Of a stretch of 64,000 nucleotides of DNA, positions 1 to 9,142 are shown in pieces (within the stretch, counting starts at the first letter, position 1; the number at the start of each line of letters is the position of its first letter). Both the position numbers and the translations under genes were made by a program. The notes beneath the pieces were generated by a model, which saw nothing but the letters and a program-made list of their open reading frames with translations, was not told the origin of the DNA and made no database searches. The stretch spans positions 1,116,001 through 1,180,000 of the forward strand of contig NZ_LT906438.1 of the NCBI RefSeq assembly GCF_900186955.1, written 5' to 3'. The DNA is from Bacillus pumilus (GTDB taxonomy: Bacteria > Bacillota > Bacilli > Bacillales > Bacillaceae).

Positions 1-297
1 TTAAAAGAAGCGCAAGCGCAGGGCAAATATGCCATTGGTGTAGATAGTGATCAGTACTACACCGCTGAAAAAGCGGTGATTTCGTCCATGGTAAAAAAAG
101 TCGATGAAGTGGTCTATCAATTCAGCGAACAGCTTGTCAAGAGCAATCAAATCAAAAATGGGCATGTTATCTACGACTTAAACAATGACGGAATCGATAT
201 GGCAAGAATTCGGGTGCTCAAAGATGCTGAAACATTGACCAAAAAAGTAAATGAACTGAAGCAGCAATTGCTAAAAGATGAGGGGGACGCATCATGA
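1..297 (+). CDS. BMP-family substrate-binding lipoprotein, C-terminal part
   Basis: Partial gene entering from the left edge; frame 1 is open from base 1, so 98 residues remain. The visible part has the C-terminal signature of the BMP/Med family of binding proteins: a [10 protein letters not shown] strand followed by amphipathic helices and a [15 protein letters not shown] segment. Such proteins bind nucleosides or similar ligands outside the membrane and usually serve ABC transporters. Here the next gene is a chemoreceptor, whose ATG overlaps this stop codon as ATGA. That suggests, as inference, a ligand-binding protein feeding a receptor. The N-terminus and any lipobox lie outside the window. 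Confidence 0.75.
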   Translation, partial: LKEAQAQGKYAIGVDSDQYYTAEKAVISSMVKKVDEVVYQFSEQLVKSNQIKNGHVIYDLNNDGIDMARIRVLKDAETLTKKVNELKQQLLKDEGDAS

Positions 298-1943
298 GCT
301 TGCGCATCAAAATTTTACTCAACTCACTCGTCTCACTTCTTTTAGCAGTTGGCGTCATCGCCTTTATCATTGTCAGTATGACAAAGATCCAATCATCAAA
401 TGAAACAGAAGTTCAAGCCTTATTAAATGTTCAAAAAACGAAGGCAAGCTTTGAAAGCGTCGAACAAACCATGACCAATTATTCAATGACTCTTTCTGAT
501 GAACAGCTAGAGGTTGTTCAAACCGGTATTTCTACAGCAAAAAAACAGCTGCAAACGTTAAACAAACACGCAGGAAATATAAATAAAGATGAATTAACAA
601 GGTTAAATTCAAAATATGACACGTGGACTAAGGAAGCAAATAATGCCATTGGTGAAAAAAACGCATCGGATGCAAGACGGGTCGCTGCAAGAATTGATGG
701 TGTTTTAAACGACATCCATACAATGAATAAAAGAGCAGAAGAAGCATATAAACAAAATCTAGAGAATACAGCGGATAATGTGCAATGGATCATCACAAGT
801 GCACTCGTCGCAGCTCTCACACTGATTGTCATTGCTGTCTTTTTAAATATTGGATTAACAAGATCCATCGTGACACCGATTAAATCACTTTCCTACCGAG
901 CGAAGCAGATCGCAGAAGGCAACCTTGCTGTCGAGCGAATGGACATTCAGCGTAAGGATGAAATCGGCGGCTTGAATGAATCCTTTAATCAAATGACAGA
1001 TCAACTGATTAGTTTGATTAAAGAAATCAGTAATGTCTCAAGTCAAGTAGAGACATTCTCGATCCAATTAGATGATGAAAACAAAAAGCTGATGGAATCT
1101 GCAAATCAAGTATCTGTCTCGACAGACGAAATGGCAAATGGGTCACAGGCCATTTCAGAGGATCTCCAGCATGGCGTTAGCTTGATTGAAAAGATGGATC
1201 AGCATGGACGTAAAAATTCCGAACGTTCACAAACAGTCATCCAAAGTACAGGGGATGCGATAGAAGCAGTGGAAAGTGGAAAGCACACGTTAACAGAAAC
1301 CAAAACGGCGATTGAAAAAAATACACATGCCACAAGGCAAATCGAGCAGTCGGCAGGAGAATTCACGCAATATGCTAGCGGGATCTCGGCTATGGCCAAA
1401 ACAGTTTCTGACATTGCGGATCAGACAAACTTACTTTCGCTAAATGCAGCGATTGAAGCGGCAAGAGCAGGTGAGGCTGGAAAAGGCTTTGCCGTTGTAG
1501 CAGATGAAATTCGTAAGCTAGCCGACGAATCATCTAACGCTACAAGACAAATCTTTGATATGGTCAGTCATATTGAAAGAGGCATTCAATCCATTAGTCA
1601 AACTGTTAAAGAAGGAGTCAAGCTTTCACTTCAACAGCAGGATGCGATGGACAAAACCTCACACTCCTTTGAAGATATAGAAACAAAAGCGCAGCACATT
1701 AAACGAGAAATGGCGGTCTTAAATGACCAAATTGTTCAATCAACAGAGCTTGGCGGACAAGTACTCAACTCGATTGAAAATATTAGTGCGGTTGTAGAAG
1801 AAACAGCAGCTGGCAGTGAAGAAATTTCTGCCTCGGCCAATGAACAGCTGCAATCTTTCCATCAAATGAACAAACAGGTAGAAGAACTGATGAGTATGAC
1901 GGCAAGGTTAAATGAAACCGTCCACCGTTTTAAACTTTCATAA
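294..1943 (+). CDS. methyl-accepting chemotaxis protein
   Basis: Transmembrane chemoreceptor of 549 residues. TM1 is at about residues 9-29. An all-helical extracytoplasmic domain of about 135 residues (four-helix-bundle type) follows, then TM2 at about 165-188, HAMP at about 188-242 and a long cytoplasmic signalling coiled coil. The highly conserved hairpin tip, which contacts CheA/CheW, starts near residue 372 ([19 protein letters not shown]). No PAS or Cache domain is visible. Its ATG overlaps the stop of the upstream binding-protein gene, so the two are probably co-translated and may act together. A strong hairpin terminator follows. The ligand cannot be read from the sequence. Confidence 0.93.
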   Translation: MSLRIKILLNSLVSLLLAVGVIAFIIVSMTKIQSSNETEVQALLNVQKTKASFESVEQTMTNYSMTLSDEQLEVVQTGISTAKKQLQTLNKHAGNINKDELTRLNSKYDTWTKEANNAIGEKNASDARRVAARIDGVLNDIHTMNKRAEEAYKQNLENTADNVQWIITSALVAALTLIVIAVFLNIGLTRSIVTPIKSLSYRAKQIAEGNLAVERMDIQRKDEIGGLNESFNQMTDQLISLIKEISNVSSQVETFSIQLDDENKKLMESANQVSVSTDEMANGSQAISEDLQHGVSLIEKMDQHGRKNSERSQTVIQSTGDAIEAVESGKHTLTETKTAIEKNTHATRQIEQSAGEFTQYASGISAMAKTVSDIADQTNLLSLNAAIEAARAGEAGKGFAVVADEIRKLADESSNATRQIFDMVSHIERGIQSISQTVKEGVKLSLQQQDAMDKTSHSFEDIETKAQHIKREMAVLNDQIVQSTELGGQVLNSIENISAVVEETAAGSEEISASANEQLQSFHQMNKQVEELMSMTARLNETVHRFKLS

Positions 1944-1950
1944 GTCATAA

Positions 1951-1993
1951 GAAAAGCACCCTTCCCGTGATGTGTCAGGGAAGGGTGCTTTTT
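1951..1993. terminator. bidirectional terminator
   Basis: Long perfect stem AAGCACCCTTCCC / GGGAAGGGTGCTT with an 11-nt loop, A-run on one side and T-run on the other. It separates the convergent chemoreceptor and yitS genes and overlaps the yitS stop codon. Confidence 0.9.
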
Positions 1994-2849
1994 ATGATGG
2001 TTTGCCTGTAAAGAAGATGGCAAGCGTACCTGGGCCTGAATGGGACCCAACAGCTGCGCCGACAATCTGAATATCAATTTCTTTTGGATGAAATTCGGCT
2101 TCAATCAATTGTCTCATGTCTTCTGCAAGTGCAGGATCATCACCATGACTAATGCCAACAGTTTGATTTGACCAATCCGTTCCACGTTCTTTCATCAATT
2201 CAATAATGCGTTTCAACAGCTTTTTACGTCCGCGGATTTTCTCAAGGGGGATGAGCTTTCCATCCTCGACGTGTAAAATGGGCTTAATACTCAATAAACC
2301 GCCAACAAATGCGGACGCTTTACTAATTCTTCCGCCTCTTGCTAAATACGATAAATCGTCTACAGTAAAAATATGTTGTAAAGATTCGCAAAAATGCTTT
2401 ACAGACGTTTCAATTTCTTGTATTGTATTTCCGTCAATGGCAAGTGATTGAGCGTGTTTGACAGCAAGCCCATAGCCGAGTGAAGCACATTTAGAATCAA
2501 TGATTCGTAAATCAAAATCAGGGTATTCTTCCTTCACTTCGTTTGCCATCATCACAGCGGTTTGATATGTACCAGAAAGCTCTGATGAAAAGGCAACATA
2601 GATTGCAGATGTATGGGTTTGTGCGAGAGAAACAAAGGCTTCTTTGATTCGGTTTGGTGAAGCTTGTGACGTTTTTGGGCTGGCACCTTGTCTCATCGCA
2701 TCAAATACTTGTTTTGGTTCAATGGTGACCAAATCTTCAAATTCCTGCTCGCCAAGCAATACACGGAGCGGAATAACCGTCATGTTATGTTCATCATAAT
2801 AAGAAAGAGGCAGATCAGCAGCACTGTCTGCTATGATATGAACAGTCAT
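1992..2849 (-). CDS. yitS: DegV family fatty-acid-binding protein
   Basis: DegV/FakB-type protein of 285 residues. In Firmicutes such proteins bind a fatty acid and present it to the FakA kinase. Visible family features are the N-terminal [10 protein letters not shown] strand and loop, the VIPLRV segment, and the SSELSGTYQ motif near the ligand pocket. I place the start at the ATG at 2849, with AAGGGA five bases upstream; a TTG one codon earlier is also open. Its position before yitT matches B. subtilis yitS. Fatty-acid specificity is not visible. Confidence 0.9.
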   Translation of the reverse strand: MTVHIIADSAADLPLSYYDEHNMTVIPLRVLLGEQEFEDLVTIEPKQVFDAMRQGASPKTSQASPNRIKEAFVSLAQTHTSAIYVAFSSELSGTYQTAVMMANEVKEEYPDFDLRIIDSKCASLGYGLAVKHAQSLAIDGNTIQEIETSVKHFCESLQHIFTVDDLSYLARGGRISKASAFVGGLLSIKPILHVEDGKLIPLEKIRGRKKLLKRIIELMKERGTDWSNQTVGISHGDDPALAEDMRQLIEAEFHPKEIDIQIVGAAVGSHSGPGTLAIFFTGKPS

Positions 2850-2989
2850 CAAAATCCCTTCTTTCTAAAAAAATCAGCCATATTTTACAACTTTTTAGCC
2901 TAACTATATCACAGAAATCAACTTTTCGTGTTCAAATTCTAAATTTTAGGGAAAACCATAGAGAGAATGGTAAGTGGAGGAATGACAAT

Positions 2990-3832
2990 ATGTTCATCGG
3001 AGAAGCAAAAAAACTCATTGTCGTCGTCATTGGTGCACTGCTCAATGCGATTGGACTGAATTTATTTTTAATCCCAGCTGATGTATACGCGAGTGGGTTT
3101 ACAGGGGTAGCCCAGCTGTTATCCAGCTTAATGGATCAATATGCGCCATTTTATGTATCCACAGGGATTCTATTATTTATTTTAAATATTCCAGTCGGCA
3201 TTTTAGGCTGGATGAAAGTGGGCCGTTCCTTTACGTTTTACAGCATCATCAGTGTGGCACTGACGACCATTTTCCTCGGCATCTTACCAGAAACGAGTGT
3301 TTCACATGATATTTTACTAAATGCTGTGTTTGGCGGCGTGATATCCGCAGTAGGGATTGGGATCACGCTCAAATTCGGGGCATCGACAGGCGGACTCGAC
3401 ATCATAGCCATGATCTTAGCGAAGTGGAAGGATAAACCAGTCGGTACGTATTTCTTCATTTTAAATGGTATCATCATTTTTACAGCAGGATTATTACAAG
3501 GTTGGGAGAAAGCATTATATACCCTTGTCACATTGTATGTGACCACAAGGGTCATTGATGCCATCCATACAAGACATGAGAAGCTGACCGCGATGATTGT
3601 GACGAAGAAGGCTGATGAAATCAAGGAAGCCATTTATGGAAAAATGGTCAGAGGTATTACGACTGTACCTGCAAAGGGAGCTTTTACCAATGAGCCAAAA
3701 GAAATGATGGTGATCGTCATTACAAGGTATGAGCTGTATGAACTTGAACAAATTATTAAAGAAGTCGATCCAAAAGCCTTTACAAATATTGTGCAAACAA
3801 CTAATATTCTTGGATTTTTCAGACGAGATTAA
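2990..3832 (+). CDS. yitT: YitT family membrane protein
   Basis: Integral membrane protein of 280 residues with five or so hydrophobic segments in the first 200 residues, one carrying the FGASTGGLDIIA motif typical of the YitT/DUF161 family. A soluble C-terminal DUF2179 domain occupies about residues 215-270. The ATG at 2990 has GGAGG ten bases upstream. Function is not established for the family. Ipi follows after 14 bp, so the two are probably co-transcribed. Confidence 0.9.
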   Translation: MFIGEAKKLIVVVIGALLNAIGLNLFLIPADVYASGFTGVAQLLSSLMDQYAPFYVSTGILLFILNIPVGILGWMKVGRSFTFYSIISVALTTIFLGILPETSVSHDILLNAVFGGVISAVGIGITLKFGASTGGLDIIAMILAKWKDKPVGTYFFILNGIIIFTAGLLQGWEKALYTLVTLYVTTRVIDAIHTRHEKLTAMIVTKKADEIKEAIYGKMVRGITTVPAKGAFTNEPKEMMVIVITRYELYELEQIIKEVDPKAFTNIVQTTNILGFFRRD

Positions 3833-3846
3833 AAGGTGGGTAGCGA

Positions 3847-4302
3847 ATGAAAAAAGGGTTGGTGCTTCTTCTCGTTGTATTGATTTTAACCGCTTGTGGA
3901 CAACAAAAAAAGGATGAACCAAACAAGGAGGTATCAGGTCAAATGGGAGAAAAAACGGTTGTACTCACAGTAGACCCCGTCCAGAAAGGTTCTTCGGTTC
4001 AATTTAACATGTCACTGAAAAATGAATCAGATCGAGATATTGAATTTACCTTTAACACAAGCCAGAAATTCGAACTCAGTGTGTATGATGAAAACGGAAA
4101 TGAACAATACCGCTACTCAAAAGACCGTATGTTCACTCAGGCCATCCAATCATTTGTACTACAGAAAGGCGAAGCCTATGATTTTCAAGATACGTGGTCA
4201 AATGGTGTCAAGCCGGGAACGTATGAAGCGGTCGTCACATTTAAAGGAAAAGCAGAAGGGCTGAAGCAAATCACGGAAAAGAAAACGTTCCAAGTGAAAT
4301 AA
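3847..4302 (+). CDS. ipi: BsuPI-type proteinase inhibitor with lipoprotein signal
   Basis: Residues 33-151 match the B. subtilis intracellular proteinase inhibitor Ipi (BsuPI) along its whole 119-residue length: a beta-rich fold with FNMSLKNESDRDIEF, the RYSKDRMFTQA segment and a C-terminal VTFKGKAEGLKQ strand. Ipi inhibits the major intracellular serine protease. Unlike that protein, this frame adds 32 residues at the front: a positively charged start, a hydrophobic stretch and the lipobox LTAC at about residues 14-17. The full-length product should be a lipid-anchored surface protein. A strong internal ribosome binding site lies ahead of the in-frame ATG at 3943, so a cytosolic form is also possible. 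Confidence 0.88.
   Translation: MKKGLVLLLVVLILTACGQQKKDEPNKEVSGQMGEKTVVLTVDPVQKGSSVQFNMSLKNESDRDIEFTFNTSQKFELSVYDENGNEQYRYSKDRMFTQAIQSFVLQKGEAYDFQDTWSNGVKPGTYEAVVTFKGKAEGLKQITEKKTFQVK
3925..3945 (+). promoter_or_regulatory. internal ribosome binding site and start of ipi
   Basis: AAGGAGG (3925-3931), an excellent Shine-Dalgarno match, stands 11 bases before an in-frame ATG (3943). Translation from here gives exactly 119 residues, the length of B. subtilis Ipi, without the lipoprotein signal. The outer start at 3847 has only the weaker AGGTGGG. Confidence 0.6.
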
Positions 4303-4304
4303 GT

Positions 4305-4466
4305 GCTTTCAGCGTGTAGACAAACCCTCGCATTCGTTGTCAGGTCTGCGCTCCGGTGCTCACGAATGTCAAATTCGCTCCGCTCCTCGCCCTTCCTAGG
4401 GCTGCAAAGGTTTTCATGTCACGCTGAAAAAAAGACAAAGGGCTAAAATAAAGATCATTTTAGCCC
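4305..4466 (+). repeat. dispersed repeat element, full-length copy
   Basis: About 160 bases of non-coding sequence after ipi. It is bounded by inverted CTTTCAGCGTG (4307-4317) and CACGCTGAAA, has a GC-rich middle unlike its surroundings, and ends in the hairpin GGGCTAAAAT-N7-ATTTTAGCCC (4440-4466). A shorter version with the same beginning and the same hairpin lies at 30949-31009, and the hairpin alone at 20431-20459. No open reading frame is evident in it. It looks like a non-autonomous repeat ending in a terminator-like stem. Confidence 0.6.
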
Positions 4467-4480
4467 CTTGTCAACAATCT

Positions 4481-4510
4481 AAAAGCTGTCCAGTGATGGA
4501 CAGCTTCTTT
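4481..4510 (-). terminator. terminator of the yizC-like unit
   Basis: AAGCTGTCC / GGACAGCTT stem with a short loop, followed on the reverse strand by TTTT. It lies directly downstream of the reverse-strand gene ending at 4515. Confidence 0.75.
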
Positions 4511-4514
4511 TATG

Positions 4515-4706
4515 TTAGAGATCATCTAGCAAGTCTTGGAAGGTATGCAGCTGGTTTCTTTCTGCATCTGTCGAATTGGCAAATGCAGATGATACGGCAT
4601 TTTTGGCTCGTTTGACCGCCTGTTGACGCTCTAACCCAGATGGAAATGAAGAAGTAAGGGCTTCTTCAGTAAATGATTTGGCTTGATCAAAAAGTTCGTT
4701 TCTCAC
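4515..4706 (-). CDS. yizC: DUF3813 family small protein
   Basis: Small, charged, soluble protein of 63 residues, apparently helical, with no membrane segment. It resembles the DUF3813 family found in Bacillus at this place next to yitU, and I think it corresponds to yizC, though the symbol is less certain than the family. It starts with GTG at 4706, which overlaps the stop of the small gene upstream (GTGA), so translation is probably coupled. Function unknown. Confidence 0.7.
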   Translation of the reverse strand: MRNELFDQAKSFTEEALTSSFPSGLERQQAVKRAKNAVSSAFANSTDAERNQLHTFQDLLDDL

Positions 4707-4852
4707 AATGAACCTCCAGAAGCATCAGTCTTCATGTTTTCTCTGCCAGACGCTTCTTCAAGCGTAGAACGATAAGGAAAACGTGCGTCATGCAGACTGA
4801 TTGAATCTTTACCTTGTTGTATAAAGCGTTTCGATTTGCTTCTTTTACCCAT
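4703..4852 (-). CDS. hypothetical 49-residue basic protein
   Basis: Short open frame beginning MGKRSKSKRFIQQGKDSISL and ending with a GG-containing tail. ATG at 4852, with an AAAGGGG Shine-Dalgarno about nine bases upstream. The stop overlaps the GTG start of the following DUF3813 gene, a typical sign of a real coupled pair. The N-terminal third is strongly basic and the whole chain is hydrophilic, with no membrane segment. About 50 bases upstream is a sequence resembling a forespore sigma-F/sigma-G promoter. I do not recognise the protein. A minor small spore protein is possible but unproven. Confidence 0.6.
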   Translation of the reverse strand: MGKRSKSKRFIQQGKDSISLHDARFPYRSTLEEASGRENMKTDASGGSL

Positions 4853-4900
4853 TCGGAATCCGCCCCTTTACACAAGCTGACAGGACAACCTGTCTAAAGG

Positions 4901-4931
4901 TAGTATGCCCGCTTCCATCTGCTATGTATGA
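4901..4931 (-). promoter_or_regulatory. putative forespore sigma-F/sigma-G promoter
   Basis: On the reverse strand, TCATA (4931-4927), a 16-base spacer and GGGCATACTA (4910-4901). The -10 agrees at every defined position with the sigma-F consensus GGNNANAHTR and contains CATACTA as favoured by sigma-G; the -35 has one mismatch to GYATA. It lies just past the yitU stop and about 50 bases before the 49-residue gene. Confidence 0.5.
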
Positions 4932-4940
4932 ATGGAAAAA

Positions 4941-5753
4941 TTAAAGCGAGAAGTAATTCGTTAGAAACTTTGCAATTCCATCTTGTTCGTTTGTATCAGT
5001 GACTTCATTTGAAACACGTTTCACGGCATCGATTCCGTTGCCCATAGCCACACCGCATCCAGCAAATTCAAGCATTTCTAAATCATTGTCTTCATCTCCG
5101 AATGCCACAATCCGCTCCTGTGGAACGCCGTAATAATCACTGATCTTTTGCAGTCCAACGGCCTTGTTCATGCCTGTTTTAATGATCTCAATCACGTGCC
5201 ACGGGGCAGCCCATCGCCTATGATCAATCACTTCTGCATGAACATCTGATAAATAGCTTCGAATGGCTCCGACGTCCTCTTCTTTTGCGTGAATTAACAC
5301 GCTCGTCACATTCTCTCCGAGGTTGTCCCGAAGGTCTCCAACAGTAACTTTATTTGCATTCATATTAAATATATCAATGAGCTTCTCATCATGATAATGG
5401 AAATACAAATCGTCTAACACTTCAGCAAGCACATTGTGTACTTTATACTCCTCACTAATGTCTACAAGCTGTTTAACGACTTGAAGATCAAGTGACGTAT
5501 GAAATCTTCCCCATTTTTCATCAAGAGGATGATGGACAAACGCTCCATTAAAATTCACAATGGGTGAATCAAGCTGTAATTGCTGATAATAAGGAGAGCT
5601 GGAACGAAATGGCCGTCCGGTTGAAATACAGACATGATGCCCGCTGTCTTTCACTTTTTGAATGACGTCAAGTGTGTGTGTAGAGATGGTTTTATCATCT
5701 TTTAATAACGTGCCATCCAGGTCAAGTGCGATTAGATAAGGTTGAGTCTCCAT
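4941..5753 (-). CDS. yitU: HAD superfamily Cof-type phosphatase
   Basis: Cytoplasmic hydrolase of 270 residues. The N-terminal HAD motif I is ALDLDGTLLKDD with the two catalytic aspartates, STGRP is motif II, and GDEDNDLEML near residue 220 is motif IV, which binds Mg2+. The insert between them is the type C2 cap typical of Cof/YitU sugar-phosphate or flavin-nucleotide phosphatases. Substrate is not readable. ATG at 5753 with AAAGGAGA upstream. The leader carries a hairpin at 5777-5807. Confidence 0.92.
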   Translation of the reverse strand: METQPYLIALDLDGTLLKDDKTISTHTLDVIQKVKDSGHHVCISTGRPFRSSSPYYQQLQLDSPIVNFNGAFVHHPLDEKWGRFHTSLDLQVVKQLVDISEEYKVHNVLAEVLDDLYFHYHDEKLIDIFNMNANKVTVGDLRDNLGENVTSVLIHAKEEDVGAIRSYLSDVHAEVIDHRRWAAPWHVIEIIKTGMNKAVGLQKISDYYGVPQERIVAFGDEDNDLEMLEFAGCGVAMGNGIDAVKRVSNEVTDTNEQDGIAKFLTNYFSL

Positions 5754-5776
5754 AAAATCTCCTTTGATCTGTAAGT

Positions 5777-5807
5777 GATAGGAGGCAATTCTTGCGGCGC
5801 CTCTATC
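5777..5807 (-). promoter_or_regulatory. hairpin in the yitU leader
   Basis: Reverse-strand GATAGAGGC and GCCTCCTATC pair across a 12-base loop with one bulged base, about 25 bases upstream of the yitU start. There is no U-run after it, so it is not a simple terminator. Role unknown. Confidence 0.35.
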
Positions 5808-5889
5808 TATAGTGTATCTTTATCACATCTTTGTTGTCTACATGTTAAAATAAACAAAGACGGGAATGATAAAGGAGGATTCATAGGCT

Positions 5890-6675
5890 GTGATCACCAT
5901 TGATGAGCAAATTGCGCGCGATATTCCATTTTTACATATCGTAAAAGCTGAAAATAAAAACAAACCGCTGCCGCTTGTATTTTTTATACACGGATTTACA
6001 AGTGCACGCGAGCACAACTTACACTTCGCCTTTCATTTGGCGGAAAAAGGCATGAGAGTGATTTTGCCTGACTGTGCTTATCATGGTGTAAGATCAGAAA
6101 ACCTCAGCTTAGAGGAACTGGCGTCAAGGTTCTGGGAAATTGTCCTGAACGAAATACGTGAAATCGATATACTCAAAACATATTTTCAAGAAAAACAATT
6201 GATTGAAGCCGATCTGATCGGTGTTGCAGGTACTTCCATGGGCGGCATCACGACCTTTGGTGCACTCGCCAAGCATGATTGGATTAAAGCGGCAGTTAGC
6301 TTGATGGGCAGTCCGAAATATACGACATTCCTACAAGCACAAATCATGAACATGCGGAACAAAGGGTTGATGAAAGACATTACAGACGAAGAGGTTCATC
6401 AGCAATTAGACGCGCTGCGTCCTTATGATTTAACGCTGCAAACAGATCGATTAAACAAAAGACCGCTGTTATTCTGGCATGCAGAAAACGATCCAGTTGT
6501 CCCTTACCGGCATGCAAAAGCTCTTTATGACGAGTTAGCAGCAACCCAATATAAAGAAGATCCGCACCTGATTCGTTTTATTACAGATGGACAAGCTGGC
6601 CATAAGGTCTCAAGACAGGCAATGTTTGAAACGATTGACTGGTTTGTGACACATCTGAAAAGCACAAACGTTTAG
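5890..6675 (+). CDS. yitV: alpha/beta hydrolase (esterase-like)
   Basis: Soluble hydrolase of 261 residues. It shows the oxyanion-loop region FFIHGFTSAREH, the nucleophile elbow GTSMGG at about residue 115 with the catalytic Ser, an FWHAENDPVVPY strand with the likely catalytic Asp, and AGHKVS with the likely His. This is the YitV/prolyl-oligopeptidase-like esterase type. Starts with GTG at 5890 behind a strong AAAGGAGG. It lies divergent from yitU. Substrate unknown. Confidence 0.9.
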   Translation: MITIDEQIARDIPFLHIVKAENKNKPLPLVFFIHGFTSAREHNLHFAFHLAEKGMRVILPDCAYHGVRSENLSLEELASRFWEIVLNEIREIDILKTYFQEKQLIEADLIGVAGTSMGGITTFGALAKHDWIKAAVSLMGSPKYTTFLQAQIMNMRNKGLMKDITDEEVHQQLDALRPYDLTLQTDRLNKRPLLFWHAENDPVVPYRHAKALYDELAATQYKEDPHLIRFITDGQAGHKVSRQAMFETIDWFVTHLKSTNV

Positions 6676-6720
6676 TCAAAAGAAAAAGTACGTTATACTA
6701 ATGGAAAAGGAGTGGATATC

Positions 6721-7029
6721 ATGGATGAAGCATTGAAAGAAAATATTTTAGGCGCCCTAGAACAGGTGATTGACCCTGAGCTGAATGTCGACATCGTCAA
6801 CCTTGGACTTGTCTATGATGTCGATCTTGATGAGAATGGAAAAGCGGATATCACGATGACCTTAACATCAATGGGGTGTCCCCTTGCACCAGTTATCGTG
6901 GATGAAGTGAAAAAAGCATTAAGTGATCTTCCAGAAGTGAAAGAAACAGAAGTTCACATCGTATGGAATCCGCCTTGGACACGAGACAAAATGTCAAGAT
7001 ACGCAAAAATCGCGCTCGGTATTCAATAA
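6721..7029 (+). CDS. yitW: MIP18/SufT-like iron-sulfur maturation protein
   Basis: Protein of 102 residues of the MIP18 (DUF59) family, which assists iron-sulfur cluster assembly or delivery. Diagnostic segments are DPELNVDIVNLGLVYDV near the start and LTSMGCPLAP with the conserved cysteine. I chose the ATG at 6721, which has AAAAGGAG eight bases upstream; an earlier GTG at 6712 overlaps that site. A terminator follows directly. Confidence 0.92.
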   Translation: MDEALKENILGALEQVIDPELNVDIVNLGLVYDVDLDENGKADITMTLTSMGCPLAPVIVDEVKKALSDLPEVKETEVHIVWNPPWTRDKMSRYAKIALGIQ

Positions 7030-7040
7030 GCACAAATGAA

Positions 7041-7078
7041 AATGCCTGGTATGAGTTGAACTCATGCCAGGTTTTTTT
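7041..7078 (+). terminator. yitW terminator
   Basis: CCTGGTATGAG / CTCATGCCAGG stem with a 5-base loop followed by seven T. Confidence 0.9.
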
Positions 7079-7151
7079 ATGAAAAAATAAGGTGGAGGAA
7101 GAGAATGGATTGATATAATGGGTGTAATATGACAGATCGGAGTACCTCATA

Positions 7152-8597
7152 ATGAAACTAAAATGGTTATGGATTGTTCTTTTAATGGGATACGCTGCTG
7201 CATTTTTTACATCAATCACCATCCGCGAGGAGCAAGCACACAAAAAACAAGATCTTGAGGCGTTTACAGATGTCAGTCATCTCATGCCCATTAAAATAAA
7301 AAAAGTCGTTCAAGGTAAAGAAATAGATACTTTAAAAGAAGTAGTAGAAGAAGCGAAAGTAAAAAACCTGCCGATATCCATTGCCGGCAAACAGCATAGC
7401 ATGGGCGGCCATACGTATTATGAAAATGGCATCGTGCTCGATATGACAGAATTCCGCCAAATTTTAGCATTTGATAAAAAAAAGAAAACCATCTGTGTCC
7501 AAAGCGGCGCTACATGGGATGATATACAAAGATATGTCAACCCATATGGTCTTGCAGTGAAGGTCATGCAATCACAGAATATCTTTACGATTGGCGGTTC
7601 CCTCAGTGCAAACGCACATGGACGTGACATTCGCTACGGATCACTCATTGACACCGTTCGTTCTTTCAGGCTGCTTAAGGCAGATGGGGAGATCGTTACA
7701 GTGAAGCCGGGCGATGATTTGTTTACTGCCGTGATTGGCGGATATGGTTTGTTCGGCGTCATTTTAGATGTTGAGCTTTCGTTAACGAGAGATGAATTAT
7801 ACAAAATGGAGACAACCTCTCTAGATTATCGCGAATACAGTGATTATTTTCAAAAACATGTCAAACAAAATAAACAAGTACGCATGCATCTTGCCAGAAT
7901 TTCAACAGCGAAAACAAACTTTTTGAAAGAGATGTATGTGACGAATTATTCCCTCACTTCACAACAAGAGATCGAATCATATCAAGAGCTGAAAGAGGAT
8001 CAACTCGTTATGCCACTAAAATTTATGCTCGGTCTTTCAAGAAGGTTTGATATGGGGAAAGATCTGCTATGGAATTTGCAAAAGAAGTATTTCAAAAGTC
8101 AAAATGATCAGCTGATCACAAGAAATAATGTGATGCGCTCAGATTCTGCTTTTTTAGACTATGAAAATGAGTCAGACACAGATGTACTGCAGGAATATTT
8201 CGTCCCAGTCGACCGCTTTCGTGCGTATATCGATGACATGAGAAGCTATTTACAACAGGAAGAATTGAATTTAATGAACATCACAATACGCTACGTACAA
8301 AAAAATGAAAAAGCGGATCTCTCATATGCGAAAGAAGATATGTTTGCCCTTGTTCTTTTAGTGAATTATGGTTTTAAGAAAGAAGAGAAGGCAGAAGCAG
8401 AGCGGATCATCCGGCAAATGACAGATATCACGCTACGGCACCATGGAAGCTATTACTTACCGTACATGCCTTATCAAACGAAGGTACAAATGAAACAGGC
8501 GTATCCTAAAACGGATGTGTTCTTCCAAAAGAAAAAGCAAGCAGATCCGGACGGCAGGTTTATCAATTACTTTTATGAAAGGTACAATACACAATGA
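7152..8597 (+). CDS. yitY: FAD-linked oxidoreductase (aldonolactone oxidase type)
   Basis: Protein of 481 residues with an N-terminal hydrophobic segment at about residues 4-20, probably a membrane anchor or signal. The FAD-binding PCMH domain spans about residues 50-220, with GKQHSMGGH and [11 protein letters not shown] as cofactor-binding loops, and a C-terminal region resembles sugar-1,4-lactone oxidases. The physiological substrate is not known. Its stop overlaps the start of yitZ (ATGA), so the two are coupled. Confidence 0.85.
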   Translation: MKLKWLWIVLLMGYAAAFFTSITIREEQAHKKQDLEAFTDVSHLMPIKIKKVVQGKEIDTLKEVVEEAKVKNLPISIAGKQHSMGGHTYYENGIVLDMTEFRQILAFDKKKKTICVQSGATWDDIQRYVNPYGLAVKVMQSQNIFTIGGSLSANAHGRDIRYGSLIDTVRSFRLLKADGEIVTVKPGDDLFTAVIGGYGLFGVILDVELSLTRDELYKMETTSLDYREYSDYFQKHVKQNKQVRMHLARISTAKTNFLKEMYVTNYSLTSQQEIESYQELKEDQLVMPLKFMLGLSRRFDMGKDLLWNLQKKYFKSQNDQLITRNNVMRSDSAFLDYENESDTDVLQEYFVPVDRFRAYIDDMRSYLQQEELNLMNITIRYVQKNEKADLSYAKEDMFALVLLVNYGFKKEEKAEAERIIRQMTDITLRHHGSYYLPYMPYQTKVQMKQAYPKTDVFFQKKKQADPDGRFINYFYERYNTQ

Positions 8598-9142
8598 ATG
8601 CAAAAGCAATGAAATGGTTCGTCTACTCACAAAGTCTGCTGTTTTTCGCCAGCAGTTTGATTTTCCCTTTTTACATTCTTTTTATTAAAAATGTTGGATC
8701 AAGCTACTCTCAGTTTGGTCTTGCCTATGGCCTGTTTGGTTTAAGCGGAGCGTTTATTCATTTACTTTTAGGGAAACTGCCCGAAACCACCGATAGGCGG
8801 CTCTTTTTGATTATTCATTCGTTCGGTATGGCATTTCTTTTGCTGCTATTTCCGCATATAACAGAAGTCGCGCAAGTGTATATGATTCAGCTGGCACTTG
8901 GTGCACTAGGCGGCTTTCAAAAGCACGGGGAAAAACTCATCGTTACGGAACTGACAACAGAGAATAAAAGAATGAAGGAGGTCGGCCGCTATCATTTTTG
9001 GACAGCTCTTTTTTCATCGATAGCAATTATGCTTGGCGGCCTGTTTGCAGATTTCTTCACCGTTTACTTCATTTTTTATGCAAGCTCTATCATATATTTA
9101 TGCAGTGCTCTCATGATCATCTTGATGAAATATGAAAGATAA
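8594..9142 (+). CDS. yitZ: half-size MFS-like membrane protein
   Basis: Membrane protein of 182 residues with about five hydrophobic segments. It has an MFS-like character ([20 protein letters not shown]) but only half the length of a normal 12-helix transporter. Position and coupling to yitY agree with B. subtilis yitZ. I see no frameshift remnant of a missing half downstream, where a terminator sits at once. Function unknown. Confidence 0.75.
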   Translation: MNAKAMKWFVYSQSLLFFASSLIFPFYILFIKNVGSSYSQFGLAYGLFGLSGAFIHLLLGKLPETTDRRLFLIIHSFGMAFLLLLFPHITEVAQVYMIQLALGALGGFQKHGEKLIVTELTTENKRMKEVGRYHFWTALFSSIAIMLGGLFADFFTVYFIFYASSIIYLCSALMIILMKYER

